Assembly: GCA_018830925.1 (NCBI GenBank)
Contig: JAHJRK010000504.1
Coordinates: 1 to 6,079 of the forward strand
Length of the DNA stretch: 6,079 bases
Reading direction: 5' to 3'
Source of the DNA: Pseudomonadota bacterium
Lineage (GTDB): Bacteria > Desulfobacterota > Desulfobacteria > Desulfobacterales > RPRI01
In this document: one piece after another, positions 5,759-6,079 of the stretch
Position numbering within the stretch: position 1 is the stretch's first letter
How the letters are laid out: each line of letters starts with the position of its first letter
Program-made: the position numbers and the translations under genes
Notes under the pieces: generated by a model
Told to the model about the DNA's origin: nothing
Seen by the model: only the letters and a program-made list of their open reading frames with translations
The model's database searches: none

Positions 5759-6079
5759 ATGATTAAAAATATTATACGAAGCATTGTTCCGATTATCGCG
5801 CTTGCTTTAATATGTGTGCCGGCCTTCGCGCTCTCCGATGCATATAAGAACAATATATATAATCCTGGCGAATTGAAACCGGTCGACAGCGTACTTAAAG
5901 TCAAGGTCGGTGAACCGGCTCCTGATTTCACGCTTCCCTCCATTTCAGGAGAGAGAGTTTCACTCAGCCAGTTCAAAGGGAAAAAGAATGTGGTTCTTTC
6001 ATTTGTTCCAGCAGCATGGACTCCCGTCTGTTCGGACCAGTGGCCCGGATATAACCTTGCAAGGAGCTTTTTTGAAGAA
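5759..6079 (+). CDS. Exported peroxiredoxin (AhpC/TSA family), 5' part only
   Basis: The first 107 codons of a gene that continues past the window. Residues 1-24 form a signal peptide (Lys/Arg start, hydrophobic core, likely cleavage after AFA). The redoxin domain starts near 49 with VGEPAPDFTLPSISGERVSLSQF. It then reaches the peroxidatic site PAAWTPVC, matching the family pattern P-x-x-x-T-x-x-C with P84, T88 and C91. It would reduce hydrogen peroxide or organic hydroperoxides in the periplasm using a thiol donor. The TPVC site resembles the BCP/PrxQ and AhpE groups more than typical 2-Cys AhpC, but the part that would show a resolving cysteine lies mostly outside the window. AAGGAGG at 5745-5751 precedes the ATG by seven bases. 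The neighbouring exported thioredoxin-like protein is a plausible reductant. Confidence 0.82.
   Translation, partial: MIKNIIRSIVPIIALALICVPAFALSDAYKNNIYNPGELKPVDSVLKVKVGEPAPDFTLPSISGERVSLSQFKGKKNVVLSFVPAAWTPVCSDQWPGYNLARSFFEE

Overview
The window looks like a piece of a chromosome from an anaerobic deltaproteobacterium (Desulfobacterota, for example a Desulfobacterales-like sulfate reducer or syntroph). This is an inference. It rests on the co-occurrence of an indolepyruvate-type 2-oxoacid oxidoreductase subunit, an anaerobe-type phenylacetate-CoA ligase paralogue, a three-gene TRAP transporter, moderate base composition, strong AAGGAGG ribosome binding sites, and several kinds of short dispersed repeat. 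All genes recognised are on the + strand.

Layout: (1) 1-288, the 3' end of an indolepyruvate oxidoreductase beta subunit (iorB-like). (2) 306-1601, a complete PaaK-family aryl-CoA ligase. (3) 1600-1741, a 142-bp MITE-like element with perfect 10-bp terminal inverted repeats that has landed exactly on the stop codon of the ligase gene. (4) 1816-2841, dctP, the periplasmic TRAP binding protein. (5) 2842-3104, a non-coding gap holding heptanucleotide tandem repeats, a GAAA-capped hairpin and a ~120-bp dispersed palindromic repeat. (6) 3105-3596 and 3593-4897, dctQ and dctM, overlapping by ATGA. (7) 4898-5170, a gap with only a weak terminator candidate. (8) 5171-5743, an exported thioredoxin-fold protein with a CPHC motif. 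(9) 5759-6079, the start of an exported peroxiredoxin that runs off the window.

How the genes may work together: the oxidoreductase would turn aryl-pyruvates (transaminated aromatic amino acids) into aryl-acetyl-CoA with reduction of ferredoxin, and the ligase would interconvert arylacetates and their CoA esters with AMP/ATP. The TRAP transporter follows on the same strand. Removing the MITE computationally leaves only about 67 bp between the ligase and dctP, so the transporter probably belonged to the same transcription unit and may import an aromatic acid or related carboxylate. The exported thioredoxin-like and peroxiredoxin genes, 15 bp apart, look like a separate periplasmic redox pair.

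No new defence or mobile system was found. The most interesting signals are the repeat insertions at gene boundaries: one replaces the ligase stop codon, and another abuts or replaces the leader of dctQ.
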